A DNA stretch of 64,000 nt from Perilla frutescens. Lineage: Eukaryota > Streptophyta > Magnoliopsida > Lamiales > Lamiaceae. The position numbers and the translations under genes are program-made. Of the stretch, positions 10,041 through 20,367 are shown in pieces (position 1 is the stretch's first letter; each line of letters opens with the position of its first letter). The stretch covers positions 35,282,501 through 35,346,500 of the forward strand of contig BRKX01000004.1 of NCBI GenBank assembly GCA_026008535.1, read 5' to 3'. The notes under the pieces are model-generated. The model searched no databases. It was not told the origin of the DNA and saw only the letters and a list, made by a program, of their open reading frames with translations.

Positions 10041-13000
10041 ATGGAGCGAGCACCCCTTGGACCGGAGACCTCATCTTCTCAAGTAGGGTTCCTTTTAAAT
10101 TTGTTGAATTTGGGTTCCTTTTAAATTTGTTGAATTTGTCGATTTAGGCTATGAAAAATTAATCGATGCCATCATTGATATATTCGATGCCTTCATTAAA
10201 AATAAGAATAAGCGATGCCTTCCAAAAAATTAAGCGAAAAATATTATGCTAATAGTGGTTGTTGAAATTAATCATGGTTTAGGTATTGTTAGTCGCGGCT
10301 TATTGTTTTAATTACCATGGCCCTAGGTATTATTGATTGATTATTTGCTATTAATTGTGGGTTATTTGTTGTTAAATGTGGGTTATTTGTTGTTAGAAAT
10401 TAATCGAGGAGCATAAAATATAATCGAGGCCTTCCTCGATAATTATAATAATAATCGAGACCTTCCTTGATTAAATTATAAAAATAAAAACTAATCGAGG
10501 CCTTCATCGATTAATTTCAAAAACAAAAACTAATCAATTAATTAAAAAAAATTAATCGAGTAACTAATCGATTAATTTTAGAAACAAAAACTAAATCGAG
10601 TCCTTCATCGAGGTCTTCCTCAATAATTATAATAATAATCGAGGCCTTCCTCGATTAAATTACAAAAATAAAAACTAATCGAGACCTTCATCGATTAATT
10701 TGAAAAACAAACACTAATCGATTAATTAAAAAAAATTAATCGAGTAACTAATCGATTAATTTTAGAAACAAAAACTAAATCGAGTCACTAATCGATTAAT
10801 TAAAAAAAATAATCAAGGCACAAATATATTAAATAAGAAAAATTAATCAATGCACTAATCGATTAATTAAAAAATTAACTGTGGCATTAATCGATTAAGT
10901 AAAAAAAAACCAATCGAGGAATTAATCGATTAATATTTTAATTAAAAACAAACTAATGGATTAATAATTAAAAAAAACTAATCGATTAGTTTTTTAATTA
11001 AAAACAAACTAATCGATTAGTACTTTAATTAAAAACAAATTAATTGATTAATTGTTTTAAAAAAAACTAATGCATTAGTAGTTTAATTAAACAAAAAATA
11101 ATCGATTAATAATTAAGAAAAATTAATCAAGGCACTAATTGATTAATGGTTTTTTTTTAAAACTAATCGATTAAGAATTTAATTAAAACTAATCGATTAA
11201 TAATTTAATTAAAACTAATCGATTAATATTTTTTAAAAAAAACTAATCGATTAGTAGTTTAATTAAAAACAAACTAATCGATTAATAGTTTTAAGAAAAA
11301 CTAATTGATTAGTACTTTAATTAAAAATAAACTACTCGATTAATAATTTAAAAAAAATAATCGATTAGTACTTTAATTAAAAAATAAACGTATCGATTAA
11401 TAATTTAAAAAAAACTAATCGATTAGTACTTTAATTAAAAAATAAACTTATCGATTAATAATTTTAAAAAAACTAATCGATTAGTATTTTAATTAAAACT
11501 AATCGATTAATAGTTTAATTAAAACTAATCGATTAATAATTTAATTAAAATTAATCGATTACTAATTAAAAAAAATCTAATCGATTAATAATTAAAAAAA
11601 ACTAATCGATTAGTAGTTTAATAAAAAACAAAGTAATCGATTAATAGTTTTAAGAAAAACTAATCGATTAGTACTTAAATTAAAAACAAACTAATCGATT
11701 AATAATTTTAAGAAAAAATAATCAATTAATAGTTTAATTAAAACTAATCGATTAATAATTTTAAAAAAAATAATCGATTAATAATTTAAAAAAAAAAACT
11801 AAAAAAGCCTAAAATTAAATTTTAAGAAATTCCAATTTATATGAAATATTAAAAGAATTTACTTTATTAGTTTTAATTTTGAAAATGTTGTTAGATTGAT
11901 TGGGTTAGACTACCGTTACGGAGCCGGACGCCCTCGGTCGTCGTGTACGCCATCCCAGGTGTTATTGACATGATTAGAGACACACTGCTCGCGATTGGTG
12001 ATGACGCCATGCGACTATTCAGATCGGGCTGTTTCGGATATTTACTGGACTACAGAGGTGGTGACGTCCAGAAGAGGGTCATACACGCGCTGATGACGTT
12101 CGAGGTGCACGCGCCGGATTGTGCACGTGTGGGGCTGGAGGCATGGTTTCACATTCATCGTTCCCAGCTGCGGTTCGGTCCGAGTGAGTACGCCTTGGTG
12201 TCAGGTTTACAATTCGGCAACTCGACATTCGATCCTCATGGCACACATATTGTTCCGAGGAGATCGGTGTACCACCGTTTATTCGAAGGGAAGCGTACGA
12301 CAATCAAACAGATGGAGGACAGGTTCACAAAACTGGTGATGGCCAGAGACGCTGCGGATTATGTGAAGGTTGCGAACATATTGTTCGTATACCGGATGAT
12401 TCTGTGCCTAGATCAGTATCGGGCGGTGGATCCATGGGTGTGGGCGCTAGCGGAGGATGTGGAGCGATGGAACTCGTTTCCATGGGGTGCATATTCTTAC
12501 CAGTCGTTGATGCACTACATTGGCCTCGTCCCCAGGACACAAGAGGCTATGGGCGGGAAAGGATCGGGACAGTATCATTTTTACGGGCCGATTTGGGCAC
12601 TCCAGGTAATTAGTTTAAATTTAATTGTTCTAAATTAGTTGAGGATCAAGTGAATACGTAACTAATCCATTAATCCACTTTACAGGTATGGGCTTGTGAG
12701 GTGATACCGGAGTTGGCTAGTGAGGCTGGTGTGCATAGTGGACAGCTCACTGTGCCTCGATGTTTGAGGTGGACATTCAGTCTCCCTGCCACCGACCCAG
12801 CCACCTTATTACAGCGAGCGGTACGTTTTGATGTTTCTTGATATATTTAGAATCTTCGATCTATATTTGTTAATTCATCTTAATTATATTATTATTATTT
12901 CCATGCAGTCACGTGTGGTTATGTTAGAGCCATCTCCCGAGGAGATGGCAACTTCATATTACATGAGCATGCAGTTGGAGCCTGGAGCTCAGAGCGTGAG

Positions 13001-14562
13001 ATTTGTTCCCGCTCGATCCGGGAACAAGAAGAAGATGCTTGCAAATGTGGCATCTTGTTGTTCCACTTCGGCAGAGGAGGTTGTCCCTCCATCAGCACGA
13101 GGCACTAGAGCTGCTCGGACACCACAGACGGGCCGTCAGGAGACCAGTCGACCCTCGAGTAGCCGGGAATTGAGGGACGAGCCAGATCATACTGAGACTG
13201 GAGCGCCGCCCCCCACTGAGGATGCACCAGTGTACACAGTAGATTCGATTGATCCAGAGAGCCCTCCTCGAGCTTGGGGAATGAAGCGTTCGAGGAGGGA
13301 TCGCACGCCGAGCAGCGGAGAGCCCTCAGAGAGTTTCATTCAGAGGGTTGTGGATCGAGTGATGCCTCGTGTCTAGGAGCTTATTGACACGACTATTGCG
13401 CCCCGTGTCCAGGAGTACGTGGACCGGGCTATTGATCGGGCATTAGGTGGGAGGACTAGCCGTGCCCGGAGATCATCCACGTCTGACGTTAGAGCCCGCC
13501 ACAGCCCGGACCCCAGCCCACCTGGCGTGAGGGCTCCACAGCCCACCGTAGTCCAGGAGGGTCCTAGCACTTCGGCTCCACCCCATGGTGGTTTTAGCGC
13601 GACCTATCAGCTCATGAATGGCATGGATGATAGCAGCCTCCAGGTGTCCTACTCACGATTCAGACTTCAGGGTCCGCAAGTAGTTGTTCAGCTCTACTTC
13701 AACAGCGCTCGCCTGTGGCAGTCCTGGTTTGACGAGCTTGAGGATCCGGGGAATGAGTTGAAGGATGTGCACATGAGCTACTTTCTGAGCGCGATTGCTC
13801 GACGAGTAAAGAGGGACCCTGGTTGTCCGACAGCGGTGGCTAATACCGGACTATATGTGATTTCAAGTACTTGTTTGAATGTTTTTTGCAAAACATTGTT
13901 AGTTAGTCTTTTTTTACTTCAGTCATAATCGTGATTCAATTTTTGCAGGAGGCCCTCGTCGGAGCATGGAAGATCCTTCATCCTATTGACCCCCTATGCA
14001 GCGAGACATACGGGGATGATGACTACCAGCGGTGGAGACCTGCAGAGGGCCTGATACAGCGGATCCAGGGCAGTGATGGGCGGTATCATGTGGCATGGAA
14101 GGGGCGTGCTTATGTAAGTGAGCTTCACAAGCAAATAATATATTGTCATATATTATTTGCTGACGTCAATCTTGGTATGATCCCGATTTTATGTTGTAGG
14201 CTATCGTGGTATGTGACGTCTCAGGTGAGCACTGGGTAGTGGTTCGTATCCGCTTTTCTGATTGGGTAGTAGAGTTGTACGACTCACTACTATTTCAGAT
14301 GGACGATCCGAGCGACCGCGTAGAGTACGAGAGGCGAGATAGAGAGTTGATACCCCTACTCCGCCTACTTCCATGCCTACTCATATGTGCCGGTTTTTGG
14401 GAGGGTCATCCGATGCCGCCCCGATGTGCTTTTGCGATGACCCTGGACAAGTCTATACCGGATCAGTACGTGCAGGTCGACTCCACGAGCTGTGGGGTAT
14501 ATGCCTGTATGTACGTGGAGCGGCTATTGGGTACAGGACCTCCACCCGCTATATCGGAGTAG
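10041..14562 (+). CDS. MULE1 DUF1985-ULP1 (C48) cysteine protease gene, one in-frame TAG
   Basis: Proposed exons, all in phase: 10,041-10,082, 11,895-12,605, 12,686-12,820, 12,909-13,856, 13,949-14,113 and 14,200-14,562, giving 787 codons before the stop. Exon 2 holds a DUF1985-like region (RFGPSEYALVSGLQFG, then FPWGAYSYQSL); exon 3 has LQVWACEVIPEL. A Ser/Pro/Arg-rich linker follows. The C-terminal C48 domain has a full set of catalytic residues: His678 (GEHWVVV), Asp695 (VELYDSLL), Gln759 and Cys765 (VQVDSTSCGVY). It is predicted to cleave SUMO-type isopeptide bonds; its role in the transposon is unknown. The frame is broken only by TAG at 13,374-13,376 (codon 452). That codon falls in a degenerate repeat whose second copy has PRVQEYVD, so the TAG probably replaced a CAG. 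Exon 1 is the least certain part. Confidence 0.8.
10083..11894 (+). repeat. Intronic TAATCGATTA array of the MULE1 protease gene
   Basis: The proposed first intron (1,812 bp) is almost entirely short AT-rich units centred on the palindrome TAATCGATTA. It grades from ATCGAGGCCTTC units (10,400-10,700) into AACTAATCGATTAGTA-type units (10,860-11,790). Linkers alternate between AATTAAAAACAAACT-like and TTTAAGAAAAACT-like forms. It is the approximate mirror image of 17,521-18,985. Splice sites at both ends (GTAGGG, and TTAG before ATTGATTGG) keep the frame, but there is no transcript evidence. Confidence 0.8.
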
Positions 14563-14806
14563 GCAGTACATGAGTATCGAAAGGTTATAGGGGCTCGGAT
14601 ATATTCATTGACTTTGATCCAGGCAGTACATGAGTAGACTATGACTTATGTGGTGTTTTTGTTCATTTTGTACATGAACTTAATTAATGTAAATGTTTTT
14701 GTGAAAGAGGACTTCTCATGACAAAACAAGTTGCTTAGTGACAAAATAATCTGATTCATGACAAAATAAGTTGTTTCGTAAAAACACAACAACTTCATTT
14801 AATCGA
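14563..14806. terminator. Shared 3' region of the two convergent MULE1 genes
   Basis: The interval between the stop codons of the two convergent genes is only 244 bp. It contains three copies of a short unit TGACAAAAYAA (about 14,719, 14,739 and 14,759). In MuDR the corresponding intergenic region terminates both transcripts. Here that role is inferred from position alone; no canonical poly(A) signal stands out. Confidence 0.4.
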
Positions 14807-17394
14807 CTAATGCTCGTCGGCCGACAATCGAATAGGACATGTAGGACGTGTATGCTCCGTACTACCGCAAATGCTACACTTCTTCGGCGCCCTTCTCCGC
14901 GGAACATCTTCGGGCAGTGAATTCAGATCAACACCGCCAATAGGCAAATGGGATGTGCATACGCGCCTGTTGTGCCCCTGTCCATGGCATCTAGTGCAAA
15001 ACTGTCTCCGTGCACTGGACGAGGCCTCAAACGGGGCTTGAGCTCTGGATGTAGACGGACGCCCAGCACGTCGTCTGATATCTGGCGCCAAGACCACTCG
15101 TGCTCCAAATGCATCGGGCATAATCCATTGTTCTGGATGAGGCAGACCCCTGATGACCGAATTATACATGCCTACCAAGCTCTCCGCCTTGTAACACCTG
15201 TCCACATAATCATATATAGCCGCACCAGTACAACTGCGAAAGGGAAAATAAAGTTCAACACACTCGATTAGCTACATGTAAGAAAATAAGAACAAATAGA
15301 CATTTAAATATCATACCAGATGACCGCTGCCGCGTGAGAACAGGGGATCAAGTCCAGCTCGAACTCACGACAGTCACAGGTCCGGTTCTGAAGATCGACC
15401 ATGTAGACCTCCCTCCCAACCTCGACTTTCCATAAAGTTGCTAATGTAGTGGGCCGCACGGCATAGCAGCGTCCCTTATCGACGTTCCCCGAAAGCTTCA
15501 GCGCGATGCCATCAGTCAACACATGATTTGAGCTCTGTGCTGCCGCACGTCGCTCGACGAACCACTGCTCAACAATTGATCTAAACATCTCTAGCAGCGA
15601 GCAAACAGGTAACCTCCTCGCCCACAACAGACGAGTATTGAGACTCTCCGCGGCATTAGATGTCATGAACCCGTAGCGCCGTACGGGACAGTGTGAACGA
15701 GCCCAATGCACTGGGCCAATATTACATAGCTTTTGATATGCATTTGGACAGACCTGCTCCAACGTCGACATACTCTCCCGGAAGGTGTCTCTCCGATATG
15801 CGTAGGCAGCCTCCTGAAATAGCGTCGTCATGTGTTTCCCTCTCTTCGTCATCTTCTTCTTCAAATGGTAGTAGCACAGTCCGTGCATCGCTCTCGGGAA
15901 GACGGCCTCCACAGCATTTTTAATGCTCTAATGCTGATCCGAAACGATGAGAAGATCATCTATGTCACCCAGAGCCATGTGCAAGTGGGCCAGGAACCAT
16001 ATCTCAGATTCGTCGTTCTCTATCGGTCCGAGCCCAACTGCAACAGGTAAGATCTGTTCGTTTCCGTCCTTCGTCACAGCGACAAAAAGAACACCCTTGT
16101 TCTTTCCCTTCAGGTGGGTCCCATCGATCACAAGCACTGGACGAGCATACTGGAGAAATGCACTGACACACGCACCGAGAGCAAGGAATGAATGCTTGAA
16201 CCGACCATCACTCGTGATCTCCATGTCTACTACAGTTCCCGGATTCATCAATTGCAGAGTGTGAAGGAAAGCAGGCAACTGTGCGTAGGACTTGTCAAAG
16301 TCTCCATATACCATCTGAATGGCAATGTTCCTCGTGCGCAGAGTGAAGCTGTAGTCGATGTGGATGCCAAACTCACGCACAAGCTCCGCCATCATCTCCT
16401 TCGGCTTCAGAACAACCCGCTCGTCCACCAATCTACGAGCAAAGTATTTTCCGAGCACTCGTGCAGGTACCTGTCGCGGAGCAATTCGACCCATATCAAG
16501 ATGGCATGTGTGAGTGCCGTTGAACTTGTATATTCTCCACATATGCCCATCAGCAACCGCAAAGCACTTGAACGGGCAATCACCACCATGCTTGCAAACA
16601 TAGCCCAATCGTGACCTATTCGAGCGATACACGGCATACTCCACTCGATTCTGCATGTGATAGATACCGACCGCCAGGGCGAGATCCTCCTTCGTCCGAA
16701 AAATAGCTCCCTGGTGAAGTGAATCTGAGTCTGGTGCTTGTCCCTCATCCCAAGATAGTGGGCCCGCAATGTCCCAGTCAGCAAGAGGAACCACCCAATT
16801 GCTCGAAGGCCCGTCAGATCTAAACGGAACACCAGTGGTAGATGGTGGGACGACTCCCGTCAAGCACAGCAATTTGTCTGTACGATCAGCAGAAGAACGA
16901 AGCCAGCCACTGAATTCTGTCAACAGTGACTCCACCAACCTCGTTCTGTCATTCACCTCTTCTTGTTCTTGTTCTTCTTCTTCTCCCTCTTCTTCTCCTT
17001 CTGCCTCTTCTTCTGCAGTAGGACCATGTGTCTCTGCATGTGAAAAGTAGGGAACATAGTCATCCCTCATAGATGGTCCGACTCTAGAACCCTCCAACTG
17101 TCTTGAAATCACATACACGACCAGCTTAGTAGTCTGCTCGTGAAGCAAATCGAGCAAATCTCCATCATCTTGCAAAGATGCTCTGATCCGTCTGCCAGTA
17201 TTGGTGCTGGTGAGGTAAAATAATTCATACTCGATCCTGTTCGGGTCAGTCCGCAACAACTTGCGAACCTCCCTCACCAGTGAGCTAAAACACAGCTTAT
17301 CGGATGACATCGTCACGAGTTGTTCGTCCCCATCTACATATTCTGATCTCTCCCATCGTCCACTGTGACGTACAATAATGCGGCGTCTAACCAT
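14807..17394 (-). CDS. MULE1 MURA-type transposase, one in-frame TAG
   Basis: Two coding exons, 17,394-15,317 and 15,233-14,807, join in phase (donor GTATGA, acceptor TTCGCAG) for 834 codons. In order: a PB1-like N-terminus (1-100), an acidic tract (128-146), a Cys/His DNA-binding region (about 229-298), and the MULE transposase core with Asp424 (VIDGTH), Asp486 (VSDQH) and a probable third acid, Glu583 (TSNAAESLN). A SWIM zinc finger follows (Cys673, Cys675, Cys685, His687), then two CCHC knuckles (CTRCHGQGHNRRVC and CSICGSTEHTRPTC). It would catalyse cut-and-paste transposition in the nucleus. The only lesion seen is TAG at 15,930-15,928, codon 489, right after SDQH. The ATG directly follows an AG acceptor, so a 5'-UTR intron is likely. 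Confidence 0.88.
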
Positions 17395-19221
17395 CTGGAC
17401 AATTTATAAACAATGCTACATGAGATCACAATTTAACCCTAAACCCTCTTAAACCCTAAACCCTATAAAACACTAAACCCTAAACGTAAACCCTAAAACC
17501 CTATAAACCCCAAGCCTCTATTAATCGATTAGTTTTTTTTCAAATTATTTATCGATTAGTTTGTTTTTAATTAAAGTACTAATCGATTGGTTTTTATTAA
17601 AATTATTAATCGATTAGTTTGTTTTTAATTAAAGGACTAATCGATTAGTTTTTTTTAAACTATTAATCGATTAGTTTGTTTTTTATTAAACTACTAATCG
17701 ATTAGTTTTAATTAAACTATTAATCGATTCGTTTTTTTCAAATTATTAATCGATTAGTTTGTTTTTAATTAAACTACTAATCGATTAGTTTTTATTAAAA
17801 TTATTAATCGATTAGTTTGTTTTTAATTAATGGACTAATCGATTAGTTTTTTTTAAACTATTAATCGATTAGTTTGTTTTTTTATTAAACTACTAATCGA
17901 TTAGTTTTAATTAAACTATTAATCGATTAGTTTTTTTTTCAAATTATTAATCGATTAGTTTGTTTTTTTATTAAACTACTAATCGATTAGTTTTAATTAA
18001 ACTATTAATCGATTAGTTTTTTTTTCAAATTATTAATCGATTAGTTTGTTTTTAATTAAACTACTAATCGATTAGTTTTTATTAAAATTATTATTAATCG
18101 ATTAGTTTGTTTTTAATTAATGGACTAATCGATTAGTTTTTTTTTAAACTATTAATCGATTAGTTTTTTTTATTAAACTACTAATCGATTAGTTTTAATT
18201 AAACTATTAATCGATTAGTTTTTTTTCAAATTATTAATCGATTAGTTTGTTTTTAATTAAACTACTAATCGATTAGATTTTATTAAAATTATTATTAATC
18301 GATTCGTTTGTTTTTAATTAATGGACTAATCGATTAGTTTTTTTTTAAACTATTAATCGATTAGTTTGTTCTTTTATTAAACTACTAATCGATTAGTTTT
18401 AATTAAACTATTAATCGATTAGTTTTTTTTCAAATTATTAATCGATTAGTTTATTTTTAATTAAACTACTAATCGATTAGTTTTTATTAAAATTTTTATT
18501 AATCGATTCGTTTGTTTTTAATTAAAGGACTACTCGATTAGTTTTTTTTAAACTATTAATCGATTAGTTTGTTTTAATTAATCGATTAGTGACTCGATTT
18601 AGTTTTTGTTTCTTAAATTAATCGATTAGTAACTCGATTAATTTTTTTAACTAATCGATTAGTTTTTATTTTTCAAATTAATCGAGGAAGGCCTCGATTA
18701 GTTTTCGTTTTTGTAATTTAATCGAGGAAGGCCTCAATTATTTTTATAATTATCGAGAAAGGCCTCGATTGTTTTTTATGCTCCTCGATTATGTTTTATG
18801 CTCCTCGATAGAAAGCTAGTCATCGATTAACAACAAATAATCCACAATTAAAAATAAATAAACCACAATTAAGATCAAATAATCAATCAAGGCACTAATC
18901 GATTATATTCTACGACATCGATTATAAAAATGAAGGCATCGAATAATTTTTCACAGCCTAAACGCTTCTATAACAGCATCGATTATATTTAGTTTAACAT
19001 TATACAACCCTCAAAATCACATAAACATCAACTAAATTCAAAACCAACAACAATTAACCTAAATTACTGACCTAAATTAAACAGTAACAACCAATTCCAA
19101 AAAAAGGCCGTATCACTCAATGTCACCTATTTTCAAAGTAAATCTAACAACACATGCAATATATAATCAAAATAATAGATATTTGCAAAATAAGTTCAAA
19201 AAAATGGAGTACAAAACGTAC
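17395..19221 (-). repeat. Intronic TAATCGATTA array upstream of the MULE1 transposase
   Basis: The array proper covers 17,521-18,770, with stragglers to 18,985. Roughly forty ATCGAT hexamers can be counted by eye in 17,521-18,660, most inside TTAATCGATTAGTTT or CTAATCGATTAG. Alternating linkers give a higher-order period near 200 bp: the marker GGACTAATCGATTAG recurs around 17,635, 17,831, 18,122 and 18,323. From about 18,670 the units change to ATCGAGGAAGGCC. A plus-strand CGTAC at 19,217-19,221 reads as a GTACG donor on minus, and AG precedes the ATG at 17,394. That defines a 1,827-bp 5'-UTR intron, nearly the length of the 1,812-bp intron in the other arm. Confidence 0.8.
17436..17516 (-). 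promoter_or_regulatory. Telomere-like (telo-box) cluster next to the transposase start
   Basis: Four exact CCCTAAA heptamers and about four degenerate ones lie within 80 bp, beginning 42 bp upstream of the MURA ATG. Read on the gene strand they are TTTAGGG, the plant telomere repeat. In plants AAACCCTAA telo-boxes occur in promoters and leaders and are bound by TRB-type telomere-repeat factors. Here the cluster falls at the 3' end of the proposed 5'-UTR intron. Function is inferred only. Confidence 0.75.
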
Positions 19222-19440
19222 CTTTGAAAAGGGGTGAAAATTTCCGTGCACTATTTTTTTCTCCAGAAAAATCTTTCTTTCGCCCCTTGCTCGAATAAAT
19301 TTCTCCAACTTTTGCTATTCTTCGTCGATTTGTAGTGTAGTGTGAATAAAAACTTGTATGATTTTTGTGAATGAGATTTGTATTGTAGTGTGAATGAGCT
19401 CCGGATTCTACATCTATTTATTCAGAAATTTCACCTACCT
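19222..19440 (-). promoter_or_regulatory. Candidate promoter and 5'-UTR exon of the MULE1 transposase
   Basis: On the minus strand the interval holds a TATA-like TGAATAAATAG (about 19,420), then a repeat-free stretch ending in TTTTCAAAG followed by a GTACGT splice donor. It lies between the outer and intronic repeat arrays, mirroring 9,388-10,082 in the other arm. A transcript starting here would splice to the AG directly before the MURA ATG. Confidence 0.4.
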
Positions 19441-20255
19441 CGTTGTAAAACATTAGAATGTATTTAATTCGGTACAACATCCCCTTCTTTTCATTAATTC
19501 GGTCCTACCTTCCTCTTCTTTTCATTTAATGAAGCCAACAACCTTTTCTTTTTATTTATTGAAACTGAGTACCTACCTTACACAAGAAATAAATGCATTC
19601 ACTAAAAAAATCATGATTAATTGTAGGGAACATTGCCTCCATTCTTTTGGAATGAAGGTCTCGATTATTTTAAAAATAATCGATGAAATTTTAAAAATCT
19701 AATCGAGGCAATGTTAAAAAAGAAATCGAGGATAGTTTTTTCTTAATCTATGCTTATTAAAAATTAATCGAGGAAGCATCGATTAATACATAATTAATCG
19801 ATGAAGCATCGATTTCAGGAGAATTGATATTTAAATCATCAATTCTTCTTAAATGATCATAATCGAGGCTCAACTTAGGAAATTAATCGAGGCTATGAAT
19901 TAATCGAATAGGATAGTTTTTTCTTAATCTATGCTTATTAAAAATTAATCGAGGAAGCATCTATTAATACATAATTAATCGATGAAGCATCGATTTCAGG
20001 AGAATTGATATTTAAATCATCAATTCTTCTTAAATGATCATAATCGAGGCTCAACTTAGGAAATTAATCGAGGCTATGAATTAATCGAATATTGGAATTT
20101 CAATCGAGGAGATTTTTAGAAAATAATCAAGGCTAAAAATTAATCGAGGCTTACTACATATAATCGAGGCTGTTAGGGTTTCGTTTTTAGAATTAGGGTT
20201 TCGGCTGTTAGGTGCATTTAATGCCTGCCAAAAGTACAATGTGCCAATCATTGGG
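19441..20255. repeat. MULE1 right outer arm with ATCGAGG/ATCGATG units
   Basis: From 19,676 to 20,168 the arm is built of AATCGAGG and AATCGATGAAGC units, the counterpart of the left outer array. It includes a 181-bp tandem duplication and two AGGGTTTCG telo-box-like sites (about 20,178 and 20,198). The part from 19,441 to 19,675 is unremarkable AT-rich sequence. Confidence 0.75.
19731..20092. repeat. 181-bp tandem duplication in the right arm
   Basis: 19,731-19,911 and 19,912-20,092 are near-identical direct copies, both running from GATAGTTTTTTCTTAATC to GGCTATGAATTAATCGAATA. Very few differences are visible, so the duplication is recent relative to the rest of the arm. Confidence 0.9.
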
Positions 20256-20367
20256 TGTGGGGACCAAGTCTAAAATAGTACAAATTGCCTAACAAACTAC
20301 CTATTTTTAAAAGTTGTTGTTTTTTCCCAATTACTATTTACTTTTGTCCACTTTTATCCATTTAGAC
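20256..20367 (-). repeat. MULE1 right terminal inverted repeat
   Basis: The reverse complement starts GTCTAAATGGATAAAAG and aligns with 8,587-8,708, sharing GACAAAAGTAAAT, GGGAAAAAACA, TTTGTACT and TGGTCCC. It directly abuts the TTATTTAAA duplication at 20,368-20,376. Confidence 0.8.

Larger units (their letters stand above)
8587..20367. mobile_element. MULE1: 11.8-kb Mutator-like element with DUF1985-ULP1 and MURA genes
   Basis: The element is flanked by a perfect 9-bp duplication and bounded by terminal inverted repeats of about 110-120 bp sharing GACAAAAGTAAAT and GGGAAAAAACA. It carries two convergent genes: a DUF1985-ULP1 protease (plus, 10,041-14,562) and a MURA transposase (minus, 17,394-14,807). 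Both arms are built of repeats around ATCGAT, laid out as mirror images. The core is near 50 percent GC while the arms are very AT-rich. MULEs that carry ULP1-like genes are known in plants (Kaonashi-type in Arabidopsis, CUMULE in melon). This arm architecture is not something I recognise. Confidence 0.93.

Noticed and set aside
12121..12613. Alternative frames through the MULE1 protease exon
   Set aside because: Shadows of the exon 2 frame, which alone carries DUF1985 motifs and in-phase splice sites.
17436..17516. Chromosome-end telomere
   Set aside because: Only about eight imperfect CCCTAAA units, internal to a transposon with element sequence on both sides.
17521..18770. CRISPR-like appearance of regularly spaced palindromic repeats
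   Set aside because: Spacers are themselves repetitive, spacing is irregular, there are no cas genes and the genome is a plant. These are transposon arm repeats.
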